Source of the DNA: Actinomycetes bacterium | GTDB taxonomy: Bacteria; Actinomycetota; Acidimicrobiia; Acidimicrobiales; Acidimicrobiaceae | Direction: 5' to 3' | Assembly (NCBI GenBank): GCA_021805205.1 | Contig: JAJZFV010000002.1 | Coordinates: 331,218-395,217 of the forward strand | Length of the DNA: 64,000 bases | Shown here: positions 19,146 through 29,314 of the stretch, in pieces | Layout of the letters: each line of letters begins with the position of its first letter | Position numbering within the stretch: position 1 is the first letter of the stretch | The notes under the pieces: model-generated | What the model was told of the DNA's origin: nothing | Database searches by the model: none | The model's input: the letters and a program-made list of their open reading frames with translations, nothing else | Made by a program: the position numbers and the translations under genes

Positions 19146-21005
19146 ATGGCGAGAAGTGGTGACGGCGACTTCGTCGGCGCATCATCTGAACGATCGATAC
19201 CTCATAACCTAGAGGCAGAAGAGTCGCTTCTTGGTGCGATGTTACTTTCAAAAGACGCAATCGGGGAGGCTCTTGAGCGGGTTTCCAAAGAAGATTTTTA
19301 TAAGCCAAGCCACCAGGTAGTATTTGAAGCTATCCAGAAGCTAAACAGCAAGCTAGCTGTGTGCGATATAGTAAGCGTCTCCGATGAACTTCGTCGTATG
19401 GGAAAGCTGGAGGCGGTCGGCGGAACTCAGTACCTTATTGAATTGCTTGCCTCTACACCTACGATGGGTAGTGCTGCTCGCTATGCCATTATCGTTGAGG
19501 AGTATTCGCTTCTTCGAAAGTTGATCGCTGCCGCGACCAAGGTTGCCGAGATGAGCTACTCGGTTCCAGAAGATGTCAATGAAGTTCTCGACAAAGCCGA
19601 GTCCTTGATCTTCGAGATCTCCAGTAAAAAAAGTTCTAACACTCTCGTTGCCCTCAGGGATGCCCTCAATCGCACATTGGATGATCTTGAGGCTCGAAGT
19701 AGCAGTAGTGATCACATCAGCGGGATATCGACAGGCCTCGATGAGCTCGATGAAATCTTGTCGGGTCTACAAAAGTCGGCGATGATTATCGTCGGTGCAC
19801 GTCCTGCAATGGGTAAAACCGCCTTCGCTTTAGGAATTGCCAGCCACGTCTCTGCCAGGCAACAACTTCCAGTTTTGATCTTCTCGCTTGAGATGAGCCA
19901 TATTGAACTAACCCAACGTATTCTCGCATCTGAAGCCCGGGTCGACTCTAAGCGCCTCAAAAACGGAGACTTGAGCAATGAGGAGTGGCAACGAATCTCT
20001 AAGACCTTTTCGACCCTAGGAAGTGCCCCTCTATATATCGATGATTCCCCTAACGTCTCGGTACTCGACATTCGAACCCGTGCCCGAAAGTTGAAGGCGA
20101 ACCTGGGTGAGCTCGGATTGATTGTAGTTGACTACCTGCAACTTATGTCGGGTGGTATGCGAGCCGAGTCGAGACAGGTTCAAGTATCTGAGATCTCGCG
20201 CGGACTAAAGCTACTCGCTAGGGAGCTTGAAGTTCCGGTGGTCGCACTGTCACAGCTCTCGAGAGGAGTCGAAAGTCGTCAGGATAAGCGTCCAACTTTG
20301 GCGGACCTCCGTGAATCTGGGTGCCTGGATGGATCCACCAAGATCTTACTAGCCAATGGGCAAGAGACTACGATCGCCGCTCTGGAACGACTCGCTCCTT
20401 ATGGACCAGTTGAGGTACTCTCCTTTGACGAAGAGGCGGGAGTATTTACAAGCGCCACCGTAGATCGAGCCTATCTCAGTGGATATAGACCAATATTTCA
20501 AGTAGAGATGGATGAGGGGCCTACGATCATTTCGACCCTTAATCACCGATACTTGACTCGCAGCGGCTGGAAGATGTTGTGGCAGATAAACGAGGGTGAC
20601 GAGATCGCCATAACGACGCAAGGCGAGGTCCCCAATCACCCTGATTCGAATGGTGGATCGCTGTTGCTCAAAGAGCGAATTTTGACTTATAGAAGATTTG
20701 TAGAGATACATCCAGTTGGCTTCGATGCGGTCTATGACCTAGAAGTTTGCCGACACCATAACTTTATTGCTAACGGAGTTCTCGTACATAACTCCTTAGA
20801 GCAGGATGCGGACGTGGTTATGTTTATCTCACGCGATACTGGCGGAGCCGATGACGAGTTTCAAGATAAAAATAGTGCCGAAATCATCATTGCCAAACAC
20901 CGAAGCGGCCCAATTGGTTCGGTGAACCTTACCTACATTCCTTCGTTTACTAAGTTCGCCAATCGAAAGCGTCCAAAGAACCAGTACCAAAGTGACGACA
21001 ACTAG
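19146..21005 (+). CDS. dnaB: Replicative DNA helicase DnaB, interrupted by an in-frame intein
   Basis: SIPHNLEAEESLLGAMLL, Walker A GARPAMGKTAFAL, VVDYLQLMSGG; LRESG // SLEQDADVVMFISRD interrupted by intein sequence. Confidence 0.96.
   Translation: MARSGDGDFVGASSERSIPHNLEAEESLLGAMLLSKDAIGEALERVSKEDFYKPSHQVVFEAIQKLNSKLAVCDIVSVSDELRRMGKLEAVGGTQYLIELLASTPTMGSAARYAIIVEEYSLLRKLIAAATKVAEMSYSVPEDVNEVLDKAESLIFEISSKKSSNTLVALRDALNRTLDDLEARSSSSDHISGISTGLDELDEILSGLQKSAMIIVGARPAMGKTAFALGIASHVSARQQLPVLIFSLEMSHIELTQRILASEARVDSKRLKNGDLSNEEWQRISKTFSTLGSAPLYIDDSPNVSVLDIRTRARKLKANLGELGLIVVDYLQLMSGGMRAESRQVQVSEISRGLKLLARELEVPVVALSQLSRGVESRQDKRPTLADLRESGCLDGSTKILLANGQETTIAALERLAPYGPVEVLSFDEEAGVFTSATVDRAYLSGYRPIFQVEMDEGPTIISTLNHRYLTRSGWKMLWQINEGDEIAITTQGEVPNHPDSNGGSLLLKERILTYRRFVEIHPVGFDAVYDLEVCRHHNFIANGVLVHNSLEQDADVVMFISRDTGGADDEFQDKNSAEIIIAKHRSGPIGSVNLTYIPSFTKFANRKRPKNQYQSDDN
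20322..20792 (+). other. DnaB mini-intein (about 157 aa, no endonuclease domain apparent)
   Basis: Begins CLDGSTKILLANGQ after LRESG and ends HNFIANGVLVHN before SLEQDAD; N-terminal Cys, STLNHRYLT block, C-terminal HN and Ser+1. Confidence 0.93.
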
Positions 21006-21882
21006 GAATTCAAAGGGACAAATTTACCTTTTGACGGCCGTTACCATTTGGGGAGCGGCCCCTGTTGCAACCTTTGCACTTGGGAAAAGCTTTTCAAGTA
21101 GTTGGCTCTTCTTTTTGAGGTTGGTTCCAACGGCGATGGCATTTCTAATTGTCTATCTCTTGCGTTCCATCGGGCAGCGTAAGGTTGTTTGGCCAGTTCG
21201 AGGTGGTATCGGTCGGACGAGGGCACTTGGCTACTCCCTATTTGGGGGAGTTTGCTACAACCTATTCATTTCACTTGCTTTGGTAACCACATCGGCGACG
21301 ATCGTTGGAATTGTATTGACTACCGAACCGGTGTGGATAGTTTTTATCGACTCATCGTTCAAGAGACGTTTACCTTCGAGAAGGTTGATCGCTTCACTGG
21401 TAGTGGCGATAGCCTCGAATGTAGCGCTACTTGTCGGTGGGAGTCCCAGCATAAAGGATGCTAACCCAGGTTTGGGGGTAATCTTTGCCACGCTGGCAGC
21501 ACTATCATGGGGCGTGTTTACAGTTCTTTCGGAGCGGTGGGGGGCTCCTGCCTTCGACAAGAGTGCGCAGATGGCACTTGTATCTGCGCCCGTGGCGCTA
21601 TTTGTACCGCTGATATTTGGGGGAAGTCATCCTAAGCATATCCAATTGGCCAACTTGGGCGAGATAGCCATAGTTAGTTTGGGGTCTAATCTCGTCGCTA
21701 TGGTCTCATGGATTCGGGGAGTGGGAAGTGGGGGATCCCAATTTGCGGCGCTATTTCTTTATCTTCAACCGATCGCAACTATTGGATTATCGGCGATTTT
21801 TTTACACCAATCAATCTCACTTCTTACTGTAGTGTGCCTGATTTTGGTTATCGCTAGTGTCATCAATGTAACTCGTGGATAG
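20992..21882 (+). CDS. EamA/DMT family transporter
   Basis: About 10 hydrophobic segments with two EamA-like repeats (WGAAPVATFALGK...ALSWGVFTVLSERW); overlaps dnaB by 14 nt. Confidence 0.82.
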   Translation: MTTTRNSKGQIYLLTAVTIWGAAPVATFALGKSFSSSWLFFLRLVPTAMAFLIVYLLRSIGQRKVVWPVRGGIGRTRALGYSLFGGVCYNLFISLALVTTSATIVGIVLTTEPVWIVFIDSSFKRRLPSRRLIASLVVAIASNVALLVGGSPSIKDANPGLGVIFATLAALSWGVFTVLSERWGAPAFDKSAQMALVSAPVALFVPLIFGGSHPKHIQLANLGEIAIVSLGSNLVAMVSWIRGVGSGGSQFAALFLYLQPIATIGLSAIFLHQSISLLTVVCLILVIASVINVTRG

Positions 21883-21917
21883 ACCAATGCAAGCGGTCTC
21901 CCGCTTGCATTGGTCTA
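21880..21917. terminator. Bidirectional terminator-like hairpin overlapping the EamA stop codon
   Basis: TAGACCAATGCAAGCGG-tctc-CCGCTTGCATTGGTCTA, 17-bp perfect stem between convergent genes. Confidence 0.75.
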
Positions 21918-21923
21918 GGATCC

Positions 21924-24581
21924 TTACTTCGCAGCTAGATTGCGAAGGACGTACTGCAGGATTCCGCCGTGGCGGTAGTATTCGAGTTCTCCTGGTGTAT
22001 CGATTCGGAGTCGAACTGTGAACTCCTTGTCACCTGCTACCACCTGTAAGGTGGCTGGCTTGGTACCTGAGTTGAGAGACTCTACTCCGAGGATCGAGAA
22101 GTCTTCATATCCAGTTAGCCCCAGCGAATCGACGCTTTGACCTTCCATGAATTGAAGTGGCAAGATTCCCATCCCGACCAAGTTGGATCGGTGGATGCGC
22201 TCAAAGCTCTCGGCTATAACCGCCTTTACCCCAAGGAGGTTGGTGCCCTTGGCTGCCCAGTCGCGAGACGAACCAGATCCATACTCTTTGCCTGCGAGTA
22301 TCACAAGGGGAACTGAGCGCTCCTTGTACTTCATCGCTGCGTCGTAGATCGTGGTGATCTCACCGTCGGGCAACAATTTGGTGAAGCCACCCTCTTTGCC
22401 GTCGGCTAGGCGGTTGCGAATCCTTATATTCGCAAAAGTGCCTCTGATCATTACTTCGTGGTTTCCTCTTCGAGCCCCATAGGAGTTGAAGTCTTCACCA
22501 CTTACGCCATTTTCGGTTAGCCAAAGGCCTGCAGGCGAGGTAGCTCGGATATTTCCAGCTGGCGAGATGTGATCAGTTGTTACTGAGTCGCCAAAGATTC
22601 CAAGAACCTTGGCACTAGAGATGGCAGTTACCGGTACTGGCTCCTTGGGGATGCCGTCGAAGAAAGGAGCTTGTCGCACATAGGTAGAGGTCTCGTTATC
22701 CCATGCAAAGTGGTCTCCAGTTGGAATTTCGAGGGACTGCCACCTTTCGTCGCCCTGGAATGCTCCGGCATATGAAGAGGTGAACATCTCGGTTCCGATG
22801 GCCTCGCGTATAACCTCGGCCACCTCAGCCTCTGTGGGCCAGATATCTTTGAGGAAGACCTCTTTACCCTCTGCGTCGACCGCGATCGGATCGGTCATGA
22901 TGTCGATGTTCATCGTGCCGGCTATGGCGTATGCGATCACTAATGGTGGTGAGGCTAGATAGTTCATGCGAACATCTGGGTTGATGCGCCCTTCGAAGTT
23001 GCGGTTACCAGATAGTACCGAGACTGCGGCGATGTTGTTTTCATTGATCGCCTGTGACACCTCGGGAATGAGCGGGCCAGAGTTACCAATGCAGGTGGTA
23101 CAGCCGTAACCCACCAGGTAAAAGCCCATCTTCTCAAGGTAGGGCGTCAAGTTGGATCGGTCATAGTAGTCCATTACTACCTTTGAACCCGGTGCCAAGG
23201 TGGTCTTTACCCAAGGCTTCCTCGTAATGCCGCGCTCAACCGCCTTCTTCGCTACTAGACCAGCTGCCACCATAACCGATGGGTTGGAGGTGTTTGTACA
23301 TGAGGTAATCGCGGCGATGACCACAGCGCCGTGTTCGATCTCAAAGCTTGTAGTGTCGGCTAGGGTTACCTGGCCTTTGGCCTCACGGTCGCCATTGGAG
23401 ATGGTAATCTGCTTGGCGAGAGCCTCTTCGAAGCTCTTCTTGGCAGATGAAAGCGATACTCGATCCTGCGGCCTCGAAGGTCCCGAGATAGATGGTACAA
23501 CCGTAGAAAGGTCTAGTTCAAGCTTCTCGTCGTATTGTGGCTCCAGAGTTGGGTCGAGCCAAAGTCCCTGAGCCTTAGCATAAGCTTCGACCAGAGCGAT
23601 CTGCTCTTTAGATCTGCCTGTCAACTCAAGGTAGCGAATTACCTCGTTGTCGATTGGGAAGACAGTGATCGTTGAACCGTACTCAGGCGACATGTTTCCG
23701 ATGGTTGCACGGTTTTCAAGGGGGACATTGGCACAGCCAGGTCCATAAAATTCAACGAACTTTCCTACTACTCCGTGTTTACGTAGCATTTCAGTTACGA
23801 CCAAAACTAGGTCGGTAGCGGTCGTTCCCGCCGGCAGCTCTCCAGTTAGCTTGATCCCAACTACCTTTGGAATGAGCATCGATATCGGTTGACCCAGCAT
23901 CGCTGCCTCTGCCTCAATTCCACCGACGCCCCATCCTACGACGCCGAGGCCGTTGATCATGGTGGTGTGAGAGTCGGTACCGACCAGGGTATCGGGATAA
24001 GCTACCCCTTCGTCGTCGACGAACACTACCCGTGCGAGATACTCCAAGTTGACTTGGTGACAGATTCCGGTGTCCGGTGGTACGACAACAAAGTTGTTGA
24101 ATGCCTGTTGTCCCCACCTAAGAAATTGGTAGCGCTCTTTGTTTCTTTGCGCCTCGAGGGCGGCATTGATTGAGAATGAATTTGAGGTTCCGAAGACGTC
24201 TGCGATGACTGAGTGATCGATTACAAGTTCAGCCGGGATAAGAGGATTTACATTTGATGGGTCTCCACCAAGGCCGGTAATCGCGTCGCGCATCGTCGCT
24301 AGGTCAACCACTGCGGGAACTCCAGTGAAGTCCTGCATCAAGATTCTCGCAGGCGAAAATGCAATCTCGCGCTCCTCTTGGCGAGAGGAGATCAAGGCAG
24401 TTATATCCTCAGCTGTAACCGAGACCCCATCTTCTTTCCTTAGCAGGTTTTCGAGGAGGATCTTAAGTGAGTAGGGGAGGGTCGCTACAGCACCCAACTT
24501 CGACTCATCGGCAAGTGAGTAGATCGAATAGGTTTTATCACCGACGGTAAGTGAACGCCGTGTTCCGAAGGTGTCGGCCAT
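21924..24581 (-). CDS. acnA: Aconitate hydratase
   Basis: 885 aa; [73 protein letters not shown]. Confidence 0.97.
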   Translation of the reverse strand: MADTFGTRRSLTVGDKTYSIYSLADESKLGAVATLPYSLKILLENLLRKEDGVSVTAEDITALISSRQEEREIAFSPARILMQDFTGVPAVVDLATMRDAITGLGGDPSNVNPLIPAELVIDHSVIADVFGTSNSFSINAALEAQRNKERYQFLRWGQQAFNNFVVVPPDTGICHQVNLEYLARVVFVDDEGVAYPDTLVGTDSHTTMINGLGVVGWGVGGIEAEAAMLGQPISMLIPKVVGIKLTGELPAGTTATDLVLVVTEMLRKHGVVGKFVEFYGPGCANVPLENRATIGNMSPEYGSTITVFPIDNEVIRYLELTGRSKEQIALVEAYAKAQGLWLDPTLEPQYDEKLELDLSTVVPSISGPSRPQDRVSLSSAKKSFEEALAKQITISNGDREAKGQVTLADTTSFEIEHGAVVIAAITSCTNTSNPSVMVAAGLVAKKAVERGITRKPWVKTTLAPGSKVVMDYYDRSNLTPYLEKMGFYLVGYGCTTCIGNSGPLIPEVSQAINENNIAAVSVLSGNRNFEGRINPDVRMNYLASPPLVIAYAIAGTMNIDIMTDPIAVDAEGKEVFLKDIWPTEAEVAEVIREAIGTEMFTSSYAGAFQGDERWQSLEIPTGDHFAWDNETSTYVRQAPFFDGIPKEPVPVTAISSAKVLGIFGDSVTTDHISPAGNIRATSPAGLWLTENGVSGEDFNSYGARRGNHEVMIRGTFANIRIRNRLADGKEGGFTKLLPDGEITTIYDAAMKYKERSVPLVILAGKEYGSGSSRDWAAKGTNLLGVKAVIAESFERIHRSNLVGMGILPLQFMEGQSVDSLGLTGYEDFSILGVESLNSGTKPATLQVVAGDKEFTVRLRIDTPGELEYYRHGGILQYVLRNLAAK

Positions 24582-24688
24582 TGATTCTCCTTAGTATTTT
24601 CGTTTTGCTTCAATGTTACTAAATCGAGCCTTTGACTTACTAATCGAGCTTCGTAGGTGCGATTAGTTCGATCTTGGTAAAGCCTTCC

Positions 24689-24707
24689 TTAACTCTAGGT
24701 AACCTAA
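24689..24707. promoter_or_regulatory. Candidate IdeR/DtxR-type box
   Basis: TTAACTCTAGGTAACCTAA; right half TAACCTAA identical to consensus TTAGGTTAGSCTAACCTAA, 13/19 overall by eye. Confidence 0.45.
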
Positions 24708-24743
24708 GTTTCATCCGGCATAATTGAGGGGTAGAATGACGAC

Positions 24744-25463
24744 ATGACCTCCGTCGAAAACAAAAAGCCGCATCCAAATATTGAATCGCACAAGCTTCAT
24801 CGTGCAGGGTGGCTACGTGCCGCCGTCCTGGGGGCTGACGACGGCATCGTCTCAACCGCCTCGATCATGATCGGTGTTGCTGCGACGGCTGCATCGCGTT
24901 CTGGAATACTTGCCACCGGACTTGCCGCCCTAGCTGCTGGCGCTATGGCGATGGCGGCAGGAGAGTACGTCTCGGTCTCCTCCCAGAGCGACACTGAAGA
25001 GGCTGACTTAGCTCGTGAAGCACTTGAGCTAGAGCACTACCCTGAGGCGGAGTTGCGCGAGCTTGCTGGATTTTACCAAGAGCGTGGTCTGTCGAAAGAA
25101 CTAGCTCTCCAAGTCGCCGAGGCGCTTACAGCACACGATGCGCTAGGTTCGCACGCTCGTGAGGAACTTGGAATCCAAGATATGAACCGAGCTAATCCGG
25201 TGCAGGCCGCTTTGGCGTCTGCTGCCTCGTTTACATTCGGTGCAGTCTTTCCTATCGTAGCCCTACTGTTGGCACCGTCAACTATCAAGGTTCCGGTTAT
25301 AGTAGTCGTGGCAATCGTCGCATTGGCGGTTATTGGATGGGTCGGAGCCAAGGTGGGTGGAGCTAGGCCCGTTCGTGCTACTCTTCGAGTCATGATCGGT
25401 GGTTCCCTTGCGATGGCGGTCACCGCAGGAGTAGGCGCTCTCTTTGGCCACAGCGGACTCTAG
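24744..25463 (+). CDS. VIT1/CCC1-family iron/manganese transporter
   Basis: WLRAAVLGADDGIVSTASIMIGVAAT...AGAMAMAAGEYVSVSSQSDTEEADL. Confidence 0.93.
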   Translation: MTSVENKKPHPNIESHKLHRAGWLRAAVLGADDGIVSTASIMIGVAATAASRSGILATGLAALAAGAMAMAAGEYVSVSSQSDTEEADLAREALELEHYPEAELRELAGFYQERGLSKELALQVAEALTAHDALGSHAREELGIQDMNRANPVQAALASAASFTFGAVFPIVALLLAPSTIKVPVIVVVAIVALAVIGWVGAKVGGARPVRATLRVMIGGSLAMAVTAGVGALFGHSGL

Positions 25464-27232
25464 AGGCCGCTGGGATCTAACGAGTCACCGTTAGGCCGCC
25501 CAAGTAGCCGCTTTATCGTAGCGCGAGTATTATTTGGTAGTATCACATCGTCGATCTCAAAGGCGTCGGCTAGTGATAGTGCGCTGGTAGATCGCAAGAG
25601 AGCTTCAAGGAGTTCGTTGTACTTTGCCTCCCTCAAGGTGGGATCGGCAATTGCTTCGAGCTCCTTTCTGTACCCAAGGCGAACTGCTCCCTCAGGACCC
25701 ATTCCTCCAAACTCACCTGTGGGCCAAGAGATAGTCTTTAGAGCCTCTTTGAAGGACCCCTTTGTCATTGCCATTGCACCAAGTCCATAACCTCGGCGAA
25801 TTACGATGGCAATTAATTCTGATTGGCAACAAGCACCTTCAATAAAGAGTTGGCCGAAGCTTCTAACGCCGCCAGTTGCTTCGGCTGCAGGTCCTACGAC
25901 AAAGCCGGGAGTGTCAATGAGCGAGATGATTGGCAGCTGGAGTTTACTGGCTATTTTGTAGGCGAAGGTTGCCTTATCGGCGGCGTCTCTATCGATGGCC
26001 CCAGCTAGGTGGCGCGAATCGTTAGCCATAATCACGGCGCTAACTCCCTCAACTCGAGTTAAGAAAGTCCGGAGGTTTCTGCCAAACTTAGCCTTTAGCT
26101 CGATCTTGGTCGTAGCATCGCTCACTCCATCGATGATGAGATCGAGATCGAAGGTGCGCCCCCTCTTTTGCGGAACAACGCTATTTAGATCGATCGTCGC
26201 CGATGCGTCGGTGGGGGTTGTCACTTTATTGGTTATCAATCCCAGGATTTGCTTACAAAGCCCAATTGCATCTGTCATATCAGTTGCTCTGATATCGATC
26301 GCGCCGCTCTCTTCGTGGATGTGGATCGGACCGACCTCGCTGGGGTGAAATGTTCCGAGGCCGGCGCCCTCAATCATCGCCGGACCACCCATCCCCATCG
26401 ATAGCCCCTCGGTTCCGATCATCAAATCTGCAACCGCTGCTAGTGCGGCATTGCCGGCAAAGGTGTAACCACTTACGATTGCGATGTGGGGAACTTTTTT
26501 TGCGAGCTTGGCCAATTCTGCGAATGAGCTCACTTCTAGGCCTGTTGGAACGAAGCCGTCGCTGTCACCTGGCCTACCGCCGCCTCCGTCAGCGAAAGTG
26601 ACCAGTGGAATTCTTAGACGAGAGGTGATATCAATGATCCGATCTAATTTTCGGTGATTTTGAAGACCTTGAGTTCCCGCTAGAACGTCGTAGTCGTAAC
26701 AGATGGTGGCGACTGGTGTGCCCTCAACCGTTCCTATACCAGTTATTACTCCATCGTTTTGGGTTCGATCAACTAGGTCGTCATAGTCGCGTCGTCGCCT
26801 TTGGGCTGCAATTGCAAATCTTCCGTACTCCTCGAAGCTTCCATCGTCGAATAGAAGTTCGATGCGTTCCAGTGCAGTTAACTCCCCCTTTCGCCGGTCA
26901 CCTCTTAGGCGTGCGGCCTGGGAAAGGTACAGTTCATTTCGCTTTGCCAATAGATCGAAGTCGGGTAAGTCTTCCTCTTTGGCACTCTGGGGTTCAATAG
27001 ATTCCGCTTGTTCAGAAGTGTCGATGGTGCAGATGACGTCACCAGTTGAAATCTGGCTCCCAACCGCAACATTCACGGCTACGATTCGACCACTTACCTC
27101 TCCCTTTATCTCGTACTCCATCTTCATCGACTCGACATAGCAGATGACGGTGGTCTCCGTGATAATGCTGTTGTTGCCGATTCTTAATTCGCTTATGGTT
27201 CCAGATACTGGAGAGGCGACGGTGTTGATCAT
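25460..27232 (-). CDS. Biotinyl-domain / acyl-CoA carboxylase carboxyltransferase fusion
   Basis: N-terminal biotinyl domain with VESMKMEYE, then carboxyltransferase N and C domains (ALERIELLFDDGSFEE...KIASKLQLPIISLIDTPGFVVGPAAEATGGV). Confidence 0.9.
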   Translation of the reverse strand: MINTVASPVSGTISELRIGNNSIITETTVICYVESMKMEYEIKGEVSGRIVAVNVAVGSQISTGDVICTIDTSEQAESIEPQSAKEEDLPDFDLLAKRNELYLSQAARLRGDRRKGELTALERIELLFDDGSFEEYGRFAIAAQRRRRDYDDLVDRTQNDGVITGIGTVEGTPVATICYDYDVLAGTQGLQNHRKLDRIIDITSRLRIPLVTFADGGGGRPGDSDGFVPTGLEVSSFAELAKLAKKVPHIAIVSGYTFAGNAALAAVADLMIGTEGLSMGMGGPAMIEGAGLGTFHPSEVGPIHIHEESGAIDIRATDMTDAIGLCKQILGLITNKVTTPTDASATIDLNSVVPQKRGRTFDLDLIIDGVSDATTKIELKAKFGRNLRTFLTRVEGVSAVIMANDSRHLAGAIDRDAADKATFAYKIASKLQLPIISLIDTPGFVVGPAAEATGGVRSFGQLFIEGACCQSELIAIVIRRGYGLGAMAMTKGSFKEALKTISWPTGEFGGMGPEGAVRLGYRKELEAIADPTLREAKYNELLEALLRSTSALSLADAFEIDDVILPNNTRATIKRLLGRPNGDSLDPSGL

Positions 27233-27242
27233 CTGCCCTTTC

Positions 27243-27273
27243 CTAACTTTGATTTAGTTAGATAGAACCTAAC
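27243..27273. promoter_or_regulatory. Candidate TetR-family operator
   Basis: CTAACTTTGATTTAGTTAG palindrome overlapping a second pair GTTAG-N7-CTAAC, upstream of the carboxyltransferase gene. Confidence 0.45.
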
Positions 27274-27311
27274 AAAGCTAGCAATCGAAAATCGAGGAAT
27301 AACCAGATTTG

Positions 27312-27911
27312 CTAGTGGTAGTGGTGTCTAAGCATCATATTGTCGTCGTATGAGGGAGGTTCTCCACAGACGGGACAAGGTGGAAATACCTCTGACTCGA
27401 TAACCCACTTGGGGTCGACATCTATAATTTCGATTCCCGCCAATACCGTGAGTAGCATTCCTTTGGCGAAGAGATCTCGTACCTCTTCCTTGTGGATTCC
27501 ATCGATATCGGCTACCTGTGCCCAAAGCCGCTTATATCTTTCGCGAACGATCGAGCCGATCTCCGGAACTGATGCTGCAGCGTAACACTGAAGTTGTGCC
27601 CTTAGTAGATCTTTGTCGGATAGGTAATTGAGGTATGCATTGCCGATTGCTAGAAGAGCGTCGTTTCCGCTTAGCCCCTTCGATGCCTCACTCATCAACT
27701 CCTCGACGCAGTCGAAGGTGTAATCGATGCAAGCTGCGATGAGCTGCGCTTTGGAGGGGAAGATCCTAAAGAGATAGGCCTGTGATATCCCGGCATCAGA
27801 GGCGATGCTCGCGGTAGAGGTTGCGTTGAATCCGAAGTTGGCAAAGTGAGCGAGAGCCACGTCAATTATCTCTTTTCGACGCAACTCGGCGGGCTTTCTC
27901 TCTCTTGTCAA
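27312..27911 (-). CDS. TetR family transcriptional regulator
   Basis: RRKEIIDVALAHFANFGFNATSTASIASDAGISQAYLFRIFPSKAQLIAACI. Confidence 0.93.
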   Translation of the reverse strand: MTRERKPAELRRKEIIDVALAHFANFGFNATSTASIASDAGISQAYLFRIFPSKAQLIAACIDYTFDCVEELMSEASKGLSGNDALLAIGNAYLNYLSDKDLLRAQLQCYAAASVPEIGSIVRERYKRLWAQVADIDGIHKEEVRDLFAKGMLLTVLAGIEIIDVDPKWVIESEVFPPCPVCGEPPSYDDNMMLRHHYH

Positions 27912-28271
27912 CCGATCAACCTTCCCTGCTTCTCAATCTTTCTAGACCTTTGGTCTTCAAAGATGACTCCTTCAGTATAACAATGCCCGTGACCCCAGTT
28001 TGGGGGCAACTAATTACACCGGTTTCCCTGGTCTCGTCGCCACTCTTTGGGGAGGCGGGAAGACAGCTGCTTTTGGAGGTTCAAATTTTGGCCCTCTGAT
28101 CAGATACACCCTCTATCTTTTTGTGGGCAACACATCTAAGCGATGATGAAATTGAGGCTAGCTCGCCGCAGGTGATACTTATTTGTTACTTTCGTTACGG
28201 GGTATTCGAGTAGATTCTTCCTTTTAAATGAAGTTGGAAGCTCTCTCTGTCGTGGGGTTAGGTGGTATCGC

Positions 28272-29216
28272 ATGCGTCGTGATCTGGTAGGAGTAATTGG
28301 CGAAAACCTCGTCGACCTCATAGTTGCTGGTGATAGAACTCCCGCATTAGTGGCAGGAGGCGGACCATTTAACGTTGCTAGGACCGTCGCTCGACTCGGG
28401 GCTCGCTCTCTCGCTCTCATGGGCATATCAGAGGATGTCTTTGGACGTCAAATCCGCGAGAAACTTCTTAGCGACGGAGTAGTACTGGGATATGGCGAGG
28501 CATTAATCTATCCAACGACGATTGCGATAGCTGAAGTTGAAGAGGGGGTCGCAAGCTACCACTTTCACCTCTTCGAGACAGCGGCCTTTCAGGTCGACCG
28601 AAGGTCGTTAGAGGAGATCGTCAAGGAACACTCCATTGAATTGGGGGCGCTCTACATAGGAACCCTGGCACTCTTCGTCGAGCCGATGGCTACTGCGGGT
28701 GAGGAGTTGATATTAAATTGTGATCAAGATCTGATTGTACTTATTGACCCCAACTGTCGTCCTGCTGCGGTGCGTGACCGACAGGATTACATCGATCGGG
28801 TAGTTCGAATATTTGCCCGGAGCGATTTGGTGAAAGTGAGTGCCGAAGACCTCCTCTACCTTTACGGCGATGAACCCCATGAGGAGTCGGTTGGCAAGAT
28901 TCGTAAGGCCGGAGCGAAGATCGTATTTGTTACAAATGGAGGGCTCCCACTAGAGCTTTACCATCCCGAAGGATCAGAGAGCTTTGAGGTAGCTCAAGTC
29001 GATGTCATCGACACTGTGGGCGCCGGGGACTCCTTCGTCGGTGGTTTTTTGGCCTATTGGCTGCAGAGGGGGTATTCCAGAGGTGACCTAGCTAACTTCG
29101 AATATGTAAAGGATGGGGTTAGGGCTGCAATGGAGATATCGGCTTTGACTTGTCAGAGAGAGGGAGCTGAGCCACCGTTGCGGGCCGAGATGACGTCGTC
29201 TGCCCACTGGAGCTAG
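28272..29216 (+). CDS. PfkB-family carbohydrate kinase
   Basis: GVIGENLVDLIV...GGGPFNVARTVARLGA...DVIDTVGAGDSFVGGFLA. Confidence 0.93.
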   Translation: MRRDLVGVIGENLVDLIVAGDRTPALVAGGGPFNVARTVARLGARSLALMGISEDVFGRQIREKLLSDGVVLGYGEALIYPTTIAIAEVEEGVASYHFHLFETAAFQVDRRSLEEIVKEHSIELGALYIGTLALFVEPMATAGEELILNCDQDLIVLIDPNCRPAAVRDRQDYIDRVVRIFARSDLVKVSAEDLLYLYGDEPHEESVGKIRKAGAKIVFVTNGGLPLELYHPEGSESFEVAQVDVIDTVGAGDSFVGGFLAYWLQRGYSRGDLANFEYVKDGVRAAMEISALTCQREGAEPPLRAEMTSSAHWS

Positions 29217-29314
29217 CTTGTCGATTGAGATATCGATCGCTTTCGCACGCACAAAGCTGCGGAAATACCCCATAGCTGCGGCGAGACCTGCGCTCTAAGG
29301 TGCGATGGCCTTTT

